A DNA stretch of 6,031 nt from Elusimicrobia bacterium RIFCSPLOWO2_01_FULL_54_10 (GTDB lineage: Bacteria > Elusimicrobiota > Elusimicrobia > 2-02-FULL-39-32). The stretch spans positions 11,411 through 17,441 of the forward strand of contig MGUQ01000046.1 of the NCBI GenBank assembly GCA_001799975.1, written 5' to 3'. Made by a program: the position numbers and the translations under genes. Positions 1-5,471 of this stretch are shown one piece after another (the first letter of the stretch is position 1; every line of letters begins with the position of its first letter). The notes below the pieces were generated by a model that made no database searches, was not told the origin of the DNA, and was given only the letters and a program-made list of their open reading frames with translations.

Positions 1-21
1 ATCGGCAAACGCGTTTCTCAC
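1..21 (-). CDS. Transketolase C-terminal subunit, first 7 codons only (cut by window edge)
   Basis: Seven codons are visible from a GTG start at 21 and read M-R-N-A-F-A-D, a typical opening for the separate C-terminal (pyrimidine-binding plus C-terminal domain) subunit of two-gene transketolases. The GTG overlaps the TGA stop of the N-terminal subunit as GTGA. An AAGGA ribosome-binding site lies 9 bases upstream, inside the preceding gene. The family is known to work as a heteromer in which both chains shape the thiamine diphosphate site. The rest of the gene is outside the window, so its integrity cannot be judged. The call rests on the start context, the seven residues and the partner gene. 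Confidence 0.75.
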
Positions 22-866
22 GGAAGTAATTCCTTTTTCGCTTTTATAAAATCTTCTTCATTGGGTATTCGATAGTGCCAATTGTTGTCATCTTCCATAA
101 ACGAAACTCCTTTGCCTTTCACCGTGTGCGCAATAACCGCGACGGGCTTGCCGCTAGGGTCCGGAACATTTTTAAGAACCCGGATCAGAGCGCCGATATC
201 ATGGCCATCCACCTCCTGAGCGCTCCACCCGAAACTTTCCCACTTTTGCTTCAAAGGATTGAGGGACATGACTTCATCGGAACGTCCGGACGCCTGCCAC
301 TTGTTGTAATCAATGATCGCAATGACATTATCGATGCGATGGGCCGGGGCAAAGAGAGCCGCCTCCCAAACCGATCCCTCATTGCATTCGCCGTCGCCCA
401 TCAGCACATAGGATCGGTATGGAACCCCGTTGATCCGCGAAGCCAACGCCATGCCGATGCCGACGGACAGCGCATGTCCCAGGGACCCCGTCGACATCTC
501 GATCCCCGGAGCGCAACGCGGACTTGGATGCTCCGGCAATCCGATATTTTCCCTGTTATACGTTCCCAGAAAATCCATCGGAAAAAAGCCGCGGTACGCC
601 AGCGCCGCATAGATCGCGGTCGCGGCATGTCCTTTGCTGAGAATGAATCTGTCTCGATCGGGGCTGTTGGGATGCTGGGGATCGATGTTCATCGCTCCCC
701 AATAAGCGGCGACTAGAATGTCGACGCAGGATAAGGCGGAACCGACGTGCGGGCTCGCCCCCTTGCAAGAAATTTCAATCGCCTTGCAGCGAATTTGACG
801 CGCCAACAGGTCCAAATGATTGGCGGGATTGGTTAACAAAGCATTTTTTTCAATCCTGATCTCCAT
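18..866 (-). CDS. Transketolase N-terminal (thiamine diphosphate-binding) subunit
   Basis: This 282-residue protein is the N-terminal half of a split transketolase, which moves two-carbon ketol units between sugar phosphates in the cytoplasm. Visible motifs are SKGHA (77-81), an EHPSP segment (112-116), STGSLGHA (125-132), the thiamine diphosphate/Mg motif beginning GDGECNEG (157-164) and closing at IIDYN (184-188), then KGKGVSFMED (250-259) and a following His264. The length is normal for a stand-alone N subunit, and the C subunit starts immediately downstream through a GTGA overlap. The ATG at 866 has no convincing Shine-Dalgarno, but an extended -10-like box sits 5 bases upstream, so a leaderless start is possible. 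The family call is firm. Whether it serves the pentose phosphate pathway or a dedicated sugar-building step in this polysaccharide context is open, and sequence alone cannot choose. Confidence 0.93.
   Translation of the reverse strand: MEIRIEKNALLTNPANHLDLLARQIRCKAIEISCKGASPHVGSALSCVDILVAAYWGAMNIDPQHPNSPDRDRFILSKGHAATAIYAALAYRGFFPMDFLGTYNRENIGLPEHPSPRCAPGIEMSTGSLGHALSVGIGMALASRINGVPYRSYVLMGDGECNEGSVWEAALFAPAHRIDNVIAIIDYNKWQASGRSDEVMSLNPLKQKWESFGWSAQEVDGHDIGALIRVLKNVPDPSGKPVAVIAHTVKGKGVSFMEDDNNWHYRIPNEEDFIKAKKELLP
31..35 (-). promoter_or_regulatory. Ribosome-binding site for the transketolase C-terminal subunit
   Basis: On the minus strand AAGGA lies 9 bases before the GTG at 21, within the last codons of the N-terminal subunit gene. 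It decides the GTG start of the next gene and supports coupled translation of the two subunits. Confidence 0.7.
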
Positions 867-871
867 GATTC

Positions 872-880
872 AGTATATCA
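872..880 (-). promoter_or_regulatory. Possible extended -10 promoter for a leaderless transketolase transcript
   Basis: In the 56-base gap before the transketolase gene the minus strand carries TGATATACT. This is an extended -10 (TG-n) plus TATACT, five of six matches to TATAAT. Only 5 bases separate it from the ATG at 866, so transcription would begin at or next to the start codon. No matching -35 box was found at 16-18 bases. The gap is AT-rich, so a chance match is possible. No terminator hairpin is visible here, and read-through from the upstream genes is likely as well. Confidence 0.35.
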
Positions 881-922
881 TTATTGTTTTATAAAGCGAG
901 TCATTCCCGCCCCGGCAGAGGA

Positions 923-2038
923 TCAGGAAGCGCGGAAAAAATTAAATACCGTCCGGGCGTTCCATCCCCTGGCCAGGCACTTGGATTGTACCCTCGCGGA
1001 AGCTGATGGCGGCACGGTTATGAGGATCAACCCGGGGTCGCCGGGCAGGGAGTCCGGGGAATGGACAGGAAGGCCTTCCGGGCCTGCCTTTCTCAACTGG
1101 GGGCTATCATCAATGAAATATTTGACCTGACCCTTCAAAAATCTGGCGACCATGGAACCGAGCAATCCGGCCCCGTAAAGCGCACAAGGCAGCCGGCTCT
1201 TTTTGACCTTGAGGAGCCGCTCTTCCCCGCGCGCCAGACTTTCCCGGATCGATCTGAAGGCGGAGGGCGCCGTATTGCGGCCGGCAGGAGGCCGGCTCGC
1301 GCCCCGTTCAAAAAGCGCTGTCCATTCGCCGGCCAGAAGGCGGCGCGGCGGTTCCAGAGCGCGGACTCCCAGGCGGAAAGCCGATTTCTGCAGGCTTCTG
1401 GGAGAGAAGTGGCTGAAATGATCCATCACATACAGGTCGGTGGGCTGAGTCACGGGGTCAGGAACCTGGATCGCGATTTTTCCGTTATCCTTCAAGGCCC
1501 GGATCCCGTCATTCATGGCCGATGATGGATTTTCCAGATGCTCAAAAACATGGATCAAGGTGAGCAGATCGAATTTTTTCGCCGGCGGAGTCCGGTCCGG
1601 CGTGTAGTAAGAAAATCCCAAGCCCTCGACCACGGGCCGGTATTGCTCGGAAACGTCATAGCCCGCATGCCCGCGCCCGCTCAGCAAGGCCAGAAAAGCC
1701 CCCCGGTGGCACCCATAGTCCAGGACCTTCGATCCTTTGCCAAGCGCCCGTTTTTTCTTGAGGTGCGCGATGACCGCCGCGGACCTTGTGACCGGCATAT
1801 CTCCGCTGAAATCCATTTTGTCATGCCGAGGAGAATTATCTTGGAACCTGTAGGATTGGTAATCGGACCACCGTTTCGTCAGTTCCGGCGGTTTGAACAG
1901 ATGCTGGCAGGCGGGGCAAAAGTATACGACGGTTGAAACCGGCAGGGGAGTCCAATCCGAGCGGACGCTGCATCGGAGTTTCGAGCGAAAGAAAAGCTCC
2001 GCCTTCCCGCTTTGGCAGAGGGGACAAACGATCTTCAC
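923..2038 (-). CDS. Three-domain SAM methyltransferase, sugar C-methyltransferase-like
   Basis: The 371-residue protein has the architecture of NDP-sugar C-methyltransferases (the TylC3/TcaB9 type). An N-terminal zinc-binding domain has Cys5, Cys8, Cys41 and Cys44. A class I SAM-binding core follows, with motif I VLDYGCHRGAF (105-115), acidic Asp128 after strand 2 and LIHVFEHLENP (161-171). The family block DHFSHFS lies at 206-212. A C-terminal Rossmann-like domain has YGAGLLGS (288-295) and an FIDDSP segment (308-313). The frame is also open to a TTG at 2083, but the GTG at 2038 is preferred. It overlaps the stop of the preceding glycosyltransferase as GTGA, and it places the first zinc-ligand Cys at residue 5, near the N-terminus as is usual here. 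No clear Shine-Dalgarno precedes either start, consistent with re-initiation after the upstream stop. Substrate unknown; methylation of a keto-sugar nucleotide is inferred from the family. Confidence 0.82.
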   Translation of the reverse strand: MKIVCPLCQSGKAELFFRSKLRCSVRSDWTPLPVSTVVYFCPACQHLFKPPELTKRWSDYQSYRFQDNSPRHDKMDFSGDMPVTRSAAVIAHLKKKRALGKGSKVLDYGCHRGAFLALLSGRGHAGYDVSEQYRPVVEGLGFSYYTPDRTPPAKKFDLLTLIHVFEHLENPSSAMNDGIRALKDNGKIAIQVPDPVTQPTDLYVMDHFSHFSPRSLQKSAFRLGVRALEPPRRLLAGEWTALFERGASRPPAGRNTAPSAFRSIRESLARGEERLLKVKKSRLPCALYGAGLLGSMVARFLKGQVKYFIDDSPQLRKAGPEGLPVHSPDSLPGDPGLILITVPPSASARVQSKCLARGWNARTVFNFFRAS

Positions 2039-2742
2039 CTTAATTTGGCGATTCTCAGCAAGCTTTGAGAAACGGAAATCCAATTCCAGAACCGGAATGC
2101 GGAAGAGCCTCCGGAAATCCGTTCCAGCGTTGCGAACGGCACTTCAACATAGGTGCAGCCCATCTTTAAAAGCTGGCAGATGATTTCCGCCTGATAGCCG
2201 AATCCAGAACCGATGTTTTTGCATTTTAAAAGGTTCTCCCGCTTGTGCAGGACAGGTCCGTTGTAATAGCGGATCTTCCTGCCGCTTAAGCAGTTGATCA
2301 AGGCTGTGAACACCCTGGAGATGAATCGACGCATCCAACTCCGGACTTCCGGATTTTCAACGTAGGGAATCACCATGTCCGCCTGCCCCAATTTTTCCAG
2401 GATATTGCAGAGAGCCGCGGGCGGAGCGGTATTGTCTCCGGGCGCGCAAATGTAGTATTCGGAGCCGGTCAGATGAATGCCGTTGAAATAATTGTACCCC
2501 AGACCGCGGTTTTGCCCGTTGACGTGCAGGACGATGGGGAGTTCAGGATGCTGGCTTTGATATTGCCGGACAATCTGGGCGGTTTTGTCCGCAGAAGCGT
2601 CGTCGACTACGAGGATTTCATAGTCAAGACGATAGGTTTGAGCGGCTTTTTGAATAGACTCCATGGCGTCAACCACGTTGTTTTCTTCATTGTAGCAGGG
2701 GACCATGAAACAGACTTGATGGACTTTAATTTTTTGATTCAT
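2035..2742 (-). CDS. Family 2 glycosyltransferase, polyprenyl-phosphate mannosyltransferase-like
   Basis: This 235-residue protein has a GT-A fold. It shows VPCYNEENN near the start (14-22), the nucleotide-binding pair VVDD (45-48), NRGLGYNYFNGI (78-89), and PGDN (101-104), whose Asp103 occupies the usual metal/donor-binding position. It continues with YNGPVL (160-165), GFGYQAEI (180-187), and VEVPFATLERISGG (199-212) in place of the RxxGxS loop of dolichol-phosphate mannose synthase relatives. No membrane anchor is evident, so it is probably cytoplasmic or peripheral. Such enzymes move a sugar from a nucleotide donor, often onto polyprenyl phosphate. Lipid-linked sugars of that kind feed GT-C membrane transferases, and the divergent neighbour resembles one. 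The ATG at 2742 has no Shine-Dalgarno at normal spacing but lies 13 bases after the -10 box of a strong promoter. Donor and acceptor cannot be read from the sequence. Confidence 0.9.
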   Translation of the reverse strand: MNQKIKVHQVCFMVPCYNEENNVVDAMESIQKAAQTYRLDYEILVVDDASADKTAQIVRQYQSQHPELPIVLHVNGQNRGLGYNYFNGIHLTGSEYYICAPGDNTAPPAALCNILEKLGQADMVIPYVENPEVRSWMRRFISRVFTALINCLSGRKIRYYNGPVLHKRENLLKCKNIGSGFGYQAEIICQLLKMGCTYVEVPFATLERISGGSSAFRFWNWISVSQSLLRIAKLR

Positions 2743-2755
2743 TGATTAGGGGCCT

Positions 2756-2784
2756 ATTTTAACTAGCTTTGAGTGCCGTGTCAA
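2756..2784 (-). promoter_or_regulatory. Sigma-70-type promoter for the leftward glycosyltransferase operon
   Basis: On the minus strand the -35 box TTGACA (2784-2779) matches consensus fully, the spacer is 17 bases (2778-2762), and the -10 box TAAAAT (2761-2756) matches five of six. Transcription would start near 2749, leaving about 7 bases before the ATG at 2742. It is the mirror partner of the rightward promoter. Confidence 0.75.
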
Positions 2785-2796
2785 GAAATGTTGACA
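2779..2796. repeat. Inverted repeat formed by the two facing -35 boxes
   Basis: TGTCAA and TTGACA form perfect 6-base inverted arms around a 6-base centre (GAAATG). The arms are the -35 boxes of the divergent promoters, so the repeat may be no more than the promoter pair. It could also act as an operator. It does not extend outward as a longer palindrome. Confidence 0.6.
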
Positions 2797-2819
2797 ATGA
2801 TTGACGGTTGTGGTATTTT
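2791..2819 (+). promoter_or_regulatory. Sigma-70-type promoter for the rightward membrane-protein gene
   Basis: The -35 box TTGACA (2791-2796) matches consensus fully. The spacer is 17 bases and ends in an extended -10 TGG (2811-2813). The -10 box TATTTT (2814-2819) matches four of six. The expected start near 2826 leaves about 7 bases before the ATG at 2833. In-frame starts at 2773, 2788, 2797 and 2821 would lie upstream of that transcript start. Confidence 0.7.
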
Positions 2820-2832
2820 CATGCAGGATGCG

Positions 2833-4542
2833 ATGAAAAGCAAAAACCTCTATTACACTCTTGCCGTTTGCGCTTTTCTCGCCGTTATTTTCGTTTTTTG
2901 CGCCTTTCGCGCCAAGCATGGTCTGCGCTGGAGCGCATTGGCCTATGCCGACGCCGAAACCCTGATCTCCAGCCGGCATTTTGTCAATGAAGGCTTTAAA
3001 AAACATTATTTCATGAATTACCATACCCCGGGCTACCTTGGGTATACTACCCCTAATATCTCGAAACTGGGTTACGATCCCCACTACCCCTCATTGAGCG
3101 AAACATTTGACGCGCTCATCATCCGCCGCTTCGGCGAAAACCTTTATCTTTTAAAAGTCATTGCCATCGTCTTTTCCTGCCTGGCTCTCCTGCTTCTTTA
3201 CGGGGTTCTGTCTCATTTCTTTGACCGCCAGGTCTCGGCTCTGGGAACGGCATTCATCGCGCTTTCCATATCTTTCCTGGATCACGCGGACGCTTTTAAT
3301 CTTTACACCTATTCCGAAACCTTCCGTTTCGCGGCCTTGTTTTTCTTTCTCCGCGCAGAAGGCCGCCTGAAAGTCAGACGAATACCGGCCGCCTCATTAT
3401 TTTTCCTGGCAACCTGGACCGTCACATTCCTGGAAGGCATGAACTCCAACGATTACATTGTCTTCATTCAGCTGTTTTTCTTCCTGTACTATTTCTTTTT
3501 GCGGCATCAAAACAAATTCCCCTGGGGCCGCATGCTTTTCCTGGCTTCTGCTCCTGTCACGGCCGGAGCTCTGCGCATTTATCAGAACATTTTGGCCTTG
3601 GGAGGATGGGAAGCCCTCATGGAGTTAACGATCAGAAGCCCGCTTTCCGGAGGAAAAACCGCGCCCCTGGACAAAGGGATCTCAAGCTTTTTCTCCTTCT
3701 GGACATACTTCGCCAGGACCCTGGAAAACAATATGGTCACGGCCCATTTCGGATTCGGGTTTGCGATGGTGATGCTCATGGCGGCCTTTCCCCTGTTTTT
3801 TCCAAAACTTTGGGTGGACGAAGCGGTAAGGCCTTCGGCCCAACGAGGCCTCACCTTGAGGCAAACGCTTCTTTTGCTCTTGATCCCAAGCTTGTCCTGG
3901 TGGGCGATTTTCCCCAATCACGCCGCGTCGTTTTTCTGGATGCCCAAGCACATCTGGCCTGTGCTGGCCGCGCTTTTTGGGCTCACGCTCAGTTTAACCT
4001 GGAAAGCATTCGCGAAGTCCGACTCATCTCCGGCGTTCAAATGGGCCGCGGGATTTATTGTTGCGGGAAGCCTTTGGACTCACGCGATATCCACGGGTAA
4101 ATACCTGAAAGAATATCCTAATCCCATTTCCCCCCAAACACGGACTCAAATGGGCGATTGGGGCGAGCTGGAACAGCCGGATATCATCCAGAGGATGGAA
4201 GTTTTCAAGGCCGCGGGAAAGATGACGTCCTTCGGGGACATCCTGATCGTCCATGACCGTTTTGATTACTCGCCTAGTTTTTTCGCCTACCAAGCCGACC
4301 GAAGAGTGGAGTTCGCGAAAACCCCGGCCGAGCTGGAAGATCAGGTTAAAAAATTACGGGAATACGGCAGGGAGGGCTACAAAAAATTCAAATTCTTCGG
4401 GCCCGTGAAACTTTACGCGCTTGCCCGTCCGGACATGAACAGTGAACTGTGGAAAATCCTGGCGGCCCGGTATCCGGACCGGCAAACCCTGCCCTACTCC
4501 TGGGTTCTGTTTTCCCTCGACCCTTCCAGTCCCCGAAAGTAA
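2833..4542 (+). CDS. Multispanning membrane protein, putative GT-C-type glycosyltransferase
   Basis: The 569-residue product has about ten or eleven hydrophobic segments (roughly 8-25, 105-127, 135-150, 161-174, 186-202, 206-223, 233-250, 305-323, 344-361, 372-390 and 401-420), then a soluble C-terminal domain of about 150 residues. A large first loop (26-104) carries YADAE (38-42) and YDPHYPSLSE (81-90). This layout recalls GT-C transferases of the PMT/ArnT type, which have an acidic residue early in loop 1 and a Y-x-x-YPP-like stretch. Asp40 or Glu42 is the candidate catalytic acid. Such enzymes take sugars from lipid-phosphate donors on the outer membrane face. The frame is open to a GTG at 2773, but the promoter and weak AGGA (2825-2828) favour ATG 2833, just before the first membrane helix. 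The gene overlaps the end of the opposite SDR gene by 49 bases. The membrane call is firm and the enzyme class is inferred. Confidence 0.8.
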   Translation: MKSKNLYYTLAVCAFLAVIFVFCAFRAKHGLRWSALAYADAETLISSRHFVNEGFKKHYFMNYHTPGYLGYTTPNISKLGYDPHYPSLSETFDALIIRRFGENLYLLKVIAIVFSCLALLLLYGVLSHFFDRQVSALGTAFIALSISFLDHADAFNLYTYSETFRFAALFFFLRAEGRLKVRRIPAASLFFLATWTVTFLEGMNSNDYIVFIQLFFFLYYFFLRHQNKFPWGRMLFLASAPVTAGALRIYQNILALGGWEALMELTIRSPLSGGKTAPLDKGISSFFSFWTYFARTLENNMVTAHFGFGFAMVMLMAAFPLFFPKLWVDEAVRPSAQRGLTLRQTLLLLLIPSLSWWAIFPNHAASFFWMPKHIWPVLAALFGLTLSLTWKAFAKSDSSPAFKWAAGFIVAGSLWTHAISTGKYLKEYPNPISPQTRTQMGDWGELEQPDIIQRMEVFKAAGKMTSFGDILIVHDRFDYSPSFFAYQADRRVEFAKTPAELEDQVKKLREYGREGYKKFKFFGPVKLYALARPDMNSELWKILAARYPDRQTLPYSWVLFSLDPSSPRK

Positions 4543-5471
4543 TCCAGTGTTTTTTTAAGTCCTTCTTCCAACCCCACTTTGGGTTTCCATTTTAAAAGCT
4601 TTTTGGCTTTGCTGACGTCGATTTTCCAGACCTTGTTGACATGATGGGGTTCAGGCAAGGCGCCCCATTCCACTTTGGGATTGAACTGCGCCGCGGACCC
4701 CAGAATTTTGACGAGTGTTTGCACCGTTTCTGACTTACCCAACCCCAGATTGAAAATCTCTCCATGGGCATCCTTCCGCTTTGAAGCCGCTATGAGGCCA
4801 TGGACGATGTCGTCCACATAAACAAAATCGCGCGTCTGGCCTTTGGACGCCAGTTTTGGCGCAGTGTTCGAGTCCCTGGCGGCACAGGCCTTGAACAGAT
4901 GGGTCATGAACCGGGGCCCTTTCATGTAAGGACCATAACAGACGGCGATCCGTGCGATGGAGACCGGTACTCCGGAACGGGCGAAATACCCGCAGATCTC
5001 TTCGGCGGCCGCTTTGGAAAGCCCATAGGGAGAAGGCGGCTGGACTTTTTGAGATTCACGGAAAGGCACGGGAAGCCGGCCGTAGACCTCCGTGGAGCTC
5101 GCAAAGACAAAAGAACGAATCTTCATCCCTTTGAGCGCCTCCAGCAAGATATAAGTGGCGGAGACATTCTCCTGAATGCAGGCAAGGGCGTTCTCCATGG
5201 ATAGAGAGGTGTCCGCGCGCGCGGCCAGATGATAAACGATCTCAGGCCTGGCCGCTTCCACGGCGGCGCGCACGGAAGAAAAGTCGCCAAGGTCGGCATC
5301 ATGCAAAGTGAGAGCTCCTCTCCCTTGGGCAAAACCGGCAAGATCATGGATTCTTTTTGCGTCTGAGCTTTTGCGCTTTAAGGCGTGCACGGAAGCTCCC
5401 TGATTTAAAAGCTCCCGCACGAGATTCATCCCGATAAACCCAGTGGCGCCTGTGACTAGACTAGAACTCAA
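4494..5471 (-). CDS. NAD-dependent epimerase/dehydratase (extended SDR), nucleotide-sugar enzyme
   Basis: This 325-residue Rossmann enzyme shows TGATGFIG (7-14) for NAD(P) binding, HLAA (81-84), SSTEVYG (125-131), the catalytic pair Tyr149 and Lys153 in YGLSK, RDFVYVDD (214-221), and a C-terminal LLKWKPKVGLEEGL helix region. These are hallmarks of UDP-glucose 4-epimerase, dTDP-glucose 4,6-dehydratase and UDP-glucuronate decarboxylase relatives. The active-site triplet reads S-T-E: it keeps the Glu of dehydratases and decarboxylases but lacks the T-D-E of RmlB, so the reaction is left open. The TTG start at 5471 is supported by GGAG 8 bases upstream and by the glycine-rich loop beginning at residue 7. 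It overlaps the preceding dehydrogenase by 11 bases, indicating coupled expression. Its last 16 codons overlap the opposite membrane-protein gene. Confidence 0.9.
   Translation of the reverse strand: MSSSLVTGATGFIGMNLVRELLNQGASVHALKRKSSDAKRIHDLAGFAQGRGALTLHDADLGDFSSVRAAVEAARPEIVYHLAARADTSLSMENALACIQENVSATYILLEALKGMKIRSFVFASSTEVYGRLPVPFRESQKVQPPSPYGLSKAAAEEICGYFARSGVPVSIARIAVCYGPYMKGPRFMTHLFKACAARDSNTAPKLASKGQTRDFVYVDDIVHGLIAASKRKDAHGEIFNLGLGKSETVQTLVKILGSAAQFNPKVEWGALPEPHHVNKVWKIDVSKAKKLLKWKPKVGLEEGLKKTLDYFRGLEGSRENRTQE

Noticed and set aside
75..716. 213-residue open frame on the plus strand
   Set aside because: It lies wholly opposite the well-supported transketolase subunit, with no recognisable motifs or ribosome site.
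1280..1296. GC-rich hairpin GCCGGC-AGGAG-GCCGGC as a terminator
   Set aside because: It is only 6 base pairs, with no T tract on either strand, and lies inside the coding sequence for a Pro/Arg-rich linker of the methyltransferase.
1061..1936. Plus-strand open frames (1061-1525, 1538-1936) opposite the methyltransferase
   Set aside because: They are a GC-rich coding shadow. The minus-strand frame carries all the conserved motifs.
2773..2832. GTG 2773 (or ATG 2788, 2797, 2821) as start of the membrane-protein gene
   Set aside because: This stretch contains the -35 and -10 boxes of the rightward promoter, and the 20 extra residues have no domain role. ATG 2833 sits just before the first membrane helix and fits the promoter symmetry.
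2746..3084. 112-residue minus-strand frame through the divergent promoter region
   Set aside because: It runs antisense to the membrane-protein gene and across both promoters, with no family features. It is a shadow frame.
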